NCBI GenBank assembly: GCA_937863625.1
Contig: CALMGO010000332.1
Span: forward strand, 1 to 5,973
Direction: 5' to 3'
Length of the DNA stretch: 5,973 bases
Source: an uncultured bacterium
GTDB taxonomy: Bacteria; Planctomycetota; DG-23; SLPQ01
Shown piece by piece: positions 5,079-5,973 of this stretch. The stretch's first letter is position 1, and each line of letters begins with the position of its first letter. The notes beneath the pieces are model-generated. The model ran no database searches, was not told where the DNA came from, and was given only the letters and a program-made list of their open reading frames with translations. The translations under genes and the position numbers were made by a program.

Positions 5079-5447
5079 TTATGTCAGAAGCAGTAAGTTG
5101 ATCGATGCTTTGGCAACGCCGGCGACGCTGAGCGCGCCCGCGGCCGACGTCGAGACGTCGGAGTCCTTGAACGCCACTTCAACCGATATGACATCGCCGG
5201 GGTATATGGGGCCTGTGAACTTGGCCTTGGATACCGCTTCGATCCGGAAACGGCACGCCCGGGCGGCCTCGGCGACGCGGCGGACGATTTCAATCTGCAT
5301 GATGCCGGGCAGCAGAGGGTTTCCGGGGAAGTGACCCGCGAAGACGCTCAGGCCGGAGTCAAAGACGAACGACGCGGAAAAGACGCCGGCGCGGACCTCG
5401 TGAAGGTCGTTGCGAAAGGCATCATCGACGTCGGTCCTGATTGTCAT
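5079..5447 (-). CDS. FabA/FabZ-like hot-dog 3-hydroxyacyl-ACP dehydratase
   Basis: The 122-residue protein has the hallmark GHFPGNPLLPGIMQIEIVRR at residues 38-57. His39 and Glu53 stand 14 residues apart, as the catalytic His and Glu do in FabZ, so it is predicted to be an active dehydratase removing water from 3-hydroxyacyl-ACP (or a related thioester). The later strands FRIEAVSKAKFTGPIYPGD and VISVEVAFKDSD fit the hot-dog fold. It is shorter than housekeeping FabZ (about 140-150 residues) and resembles the stand-alone dehydratases of aryl-polyene and other secondary fatty-acid clusters (ApeI/ApeP-like). The ATG at 5447 overlaps the TGA of the upstream gene. Its GAGGAG ribosome site lies 8 nt upstream, inside that gene's last codons. 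A housekeeping dehydratase is less likely because of the envelope-protein neighbours. Confidence 0.8.
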   Translation of the reverse strand: MTIRTDVDDAFRNDLHEVRAGVFSASFVFDSGLSVFAGHFPGNPLLPGIMQIEIVRRVAEAARACRFRIEAVSKAKFTGPIYPGDVISVEVAFKDSDVSTSAAGALSVAGVAKASINLLLLT

Positions 5448-5973
5448 CGGCCGGGCTCCTCAATGCGAGTGTCAACGGCGGTAACGCACAGCGCATAGGC
5501 GAGGCGGGAGTCGTCTATCTCCACGCGGGTCGGAAATGAAACGCCGCCATCCGCGCGTCCGTATTCCAGAAACCGGGCCGCGTAGACAAGCGACCCTCGG
5601 CGGAAAAGCCGGTACTCTGCGAGCTGGCCGGACGCGGCGTTCTGGATGTATTCTGCGCGGAGGCTCCCGGGGAAAGTCTCAACCATGCACGCTCGGCCGT
5701 CAGCGCGGGGCATCGCGGCGGCATCGACGCCGGGGCGCGCGCCGTAGATGACGCGGACGTCGCGCAGCGCGCCTTCGATGATGTATCTCTCAGGAATATA
5801 CGCGGACGGCGTCCGGACGGAGACGATACCGTCTTTCTCCTCGACGGCAAACAACGTCGCGCCGAGGTCGGCCGTTGCGACCACGCTCGCGCCGGCGGCG
5901 GATACGTGAACGTATCCGGTCATGGGAAACTGCCTGCCACGAACCGTGACGATGATCCTGTGAACCGCCGACA
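5444..5973 (-). CDS. DUF3261-like envelope protein, N-terminus beyond the right edge
   Basis: The minus-strand frame stays open to the window edge. The residues before the Met at 5923 (AVHRIIVTVRGRQFP) continue the fold smoothly, so the gene very likely starts outside the window. The visible part is beta-rich: RGRQFPMTGYVHVSA, then ATADLGATLFAVEEKDG, then IPERYIIEGALRDVRVIYGA. A second half contains AEYRLFRRGSLVYAARFLEY, SFPTRVEIDDSRLAYALCVT. The order (short strand on a processed N-terminus, 'L-G-x-x-LF' strand, 'L-x-D' helix, then F/Y-rich strands with 'FP-x-x-V-x-I-D') resembles DUF3261 proteins, LolA/LolB-like envelope components found in aryl-polyene-type loci. A lipoprotein signal would be expected outside the window. 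The TGA at 5444-5446 overlaps the dehydratase ATG. The assignment is moderate; a LolA-like carrier is the main alternative. Confidence 0.55.
   Translation of the reverse strand, partial: SAVHRIIVTVRGRQFPMTGYVHVSAAGASVVATADLGATLFAVEEKDGIVSVRTPSAYIPERYIIEGALRDVRVIYGARPGVDAAAMPRADGRACMVETFPGSLRAEYIQNAASGQLAEYRLFRRGSLVYAARFLEYGRADGGVSFPTRVEIDDSRLAYALCVTAVDTRIEEPGR

Noticed and set aside
4825..5334. 169-residue plus-strand reading frame
   Set aside because: It is antisense to the N-terminus of the DUF1207-like gene and most of the dehydratase, both of which have clear motifs and ribosome sites.

Overview
The window looks like chromosomal DNA of a GC-rich Gram-negative bacterium. The right-hand operon ends in a signal-peptide-bearing, beta-barrel-like protein of the DUF1207 type, a family I associate mainly with Planctomycetota and a few other didermic phyla. 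A planctomycete or PVC-group source is therefore my best guess, but it rests on that one family and is weak.

Layout: (i) 1-1614, plus strand, a long orphan protein whose reading frame is already open at the left edge. (ii) 1615-2026, a gene-poor stretch with one copy of a degenerate direct repeat and two hairpins. (iii) 2027-3500, minus strand, a compact three-gene cassette: a small helical protein, a helix-turn-helix protein and a PD-(D/E)XK-type nuclease. The last two overlap by 4 bp and are followed by a hairpin terminator candidate. (iv) 3501-4121, a mobile-element scar: an 18-bp inverted repeat that can refold with downstream sequence, the frameshifted N-terminal remnant of an IS256/Mutator-type transposase, and the second copy of the direct repeat, exactly 2220 bp from the first. 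(v) 4122-5973, minus strand, a tightly coupled operon (terminator at 4122-4145) encoding a DUF3261-like envelope protein cut by the right edge, a FabA/FabZ-like hot-dog dehydratase with both catalytic residues, and the DUF1207-like outer-membrane protein.

The right-hand operon probably belongs to a lipid or polyene assembly and export locus continuing beyond position 5973. DUF3261 proteins and stand-alone hot-dog dehydratases are typical of aryl-polyene-like clusters; the DUF1207 partner is not a usual member. The nuclease cassette lies between two direct repeats and beside a dead transposase, so it reads as accessory DNA. It could be a small defence or mobile-element module, but nothing in the sequence proves that.

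The most unexpected signal is in the direct repeats. Read on the minus strand, both copies encode the same 15-residue tail followed by the same TAG. All seven differences in those codons are silent third-position changes, which points to a conserved C-terminal peptide and not random repeat DNA.
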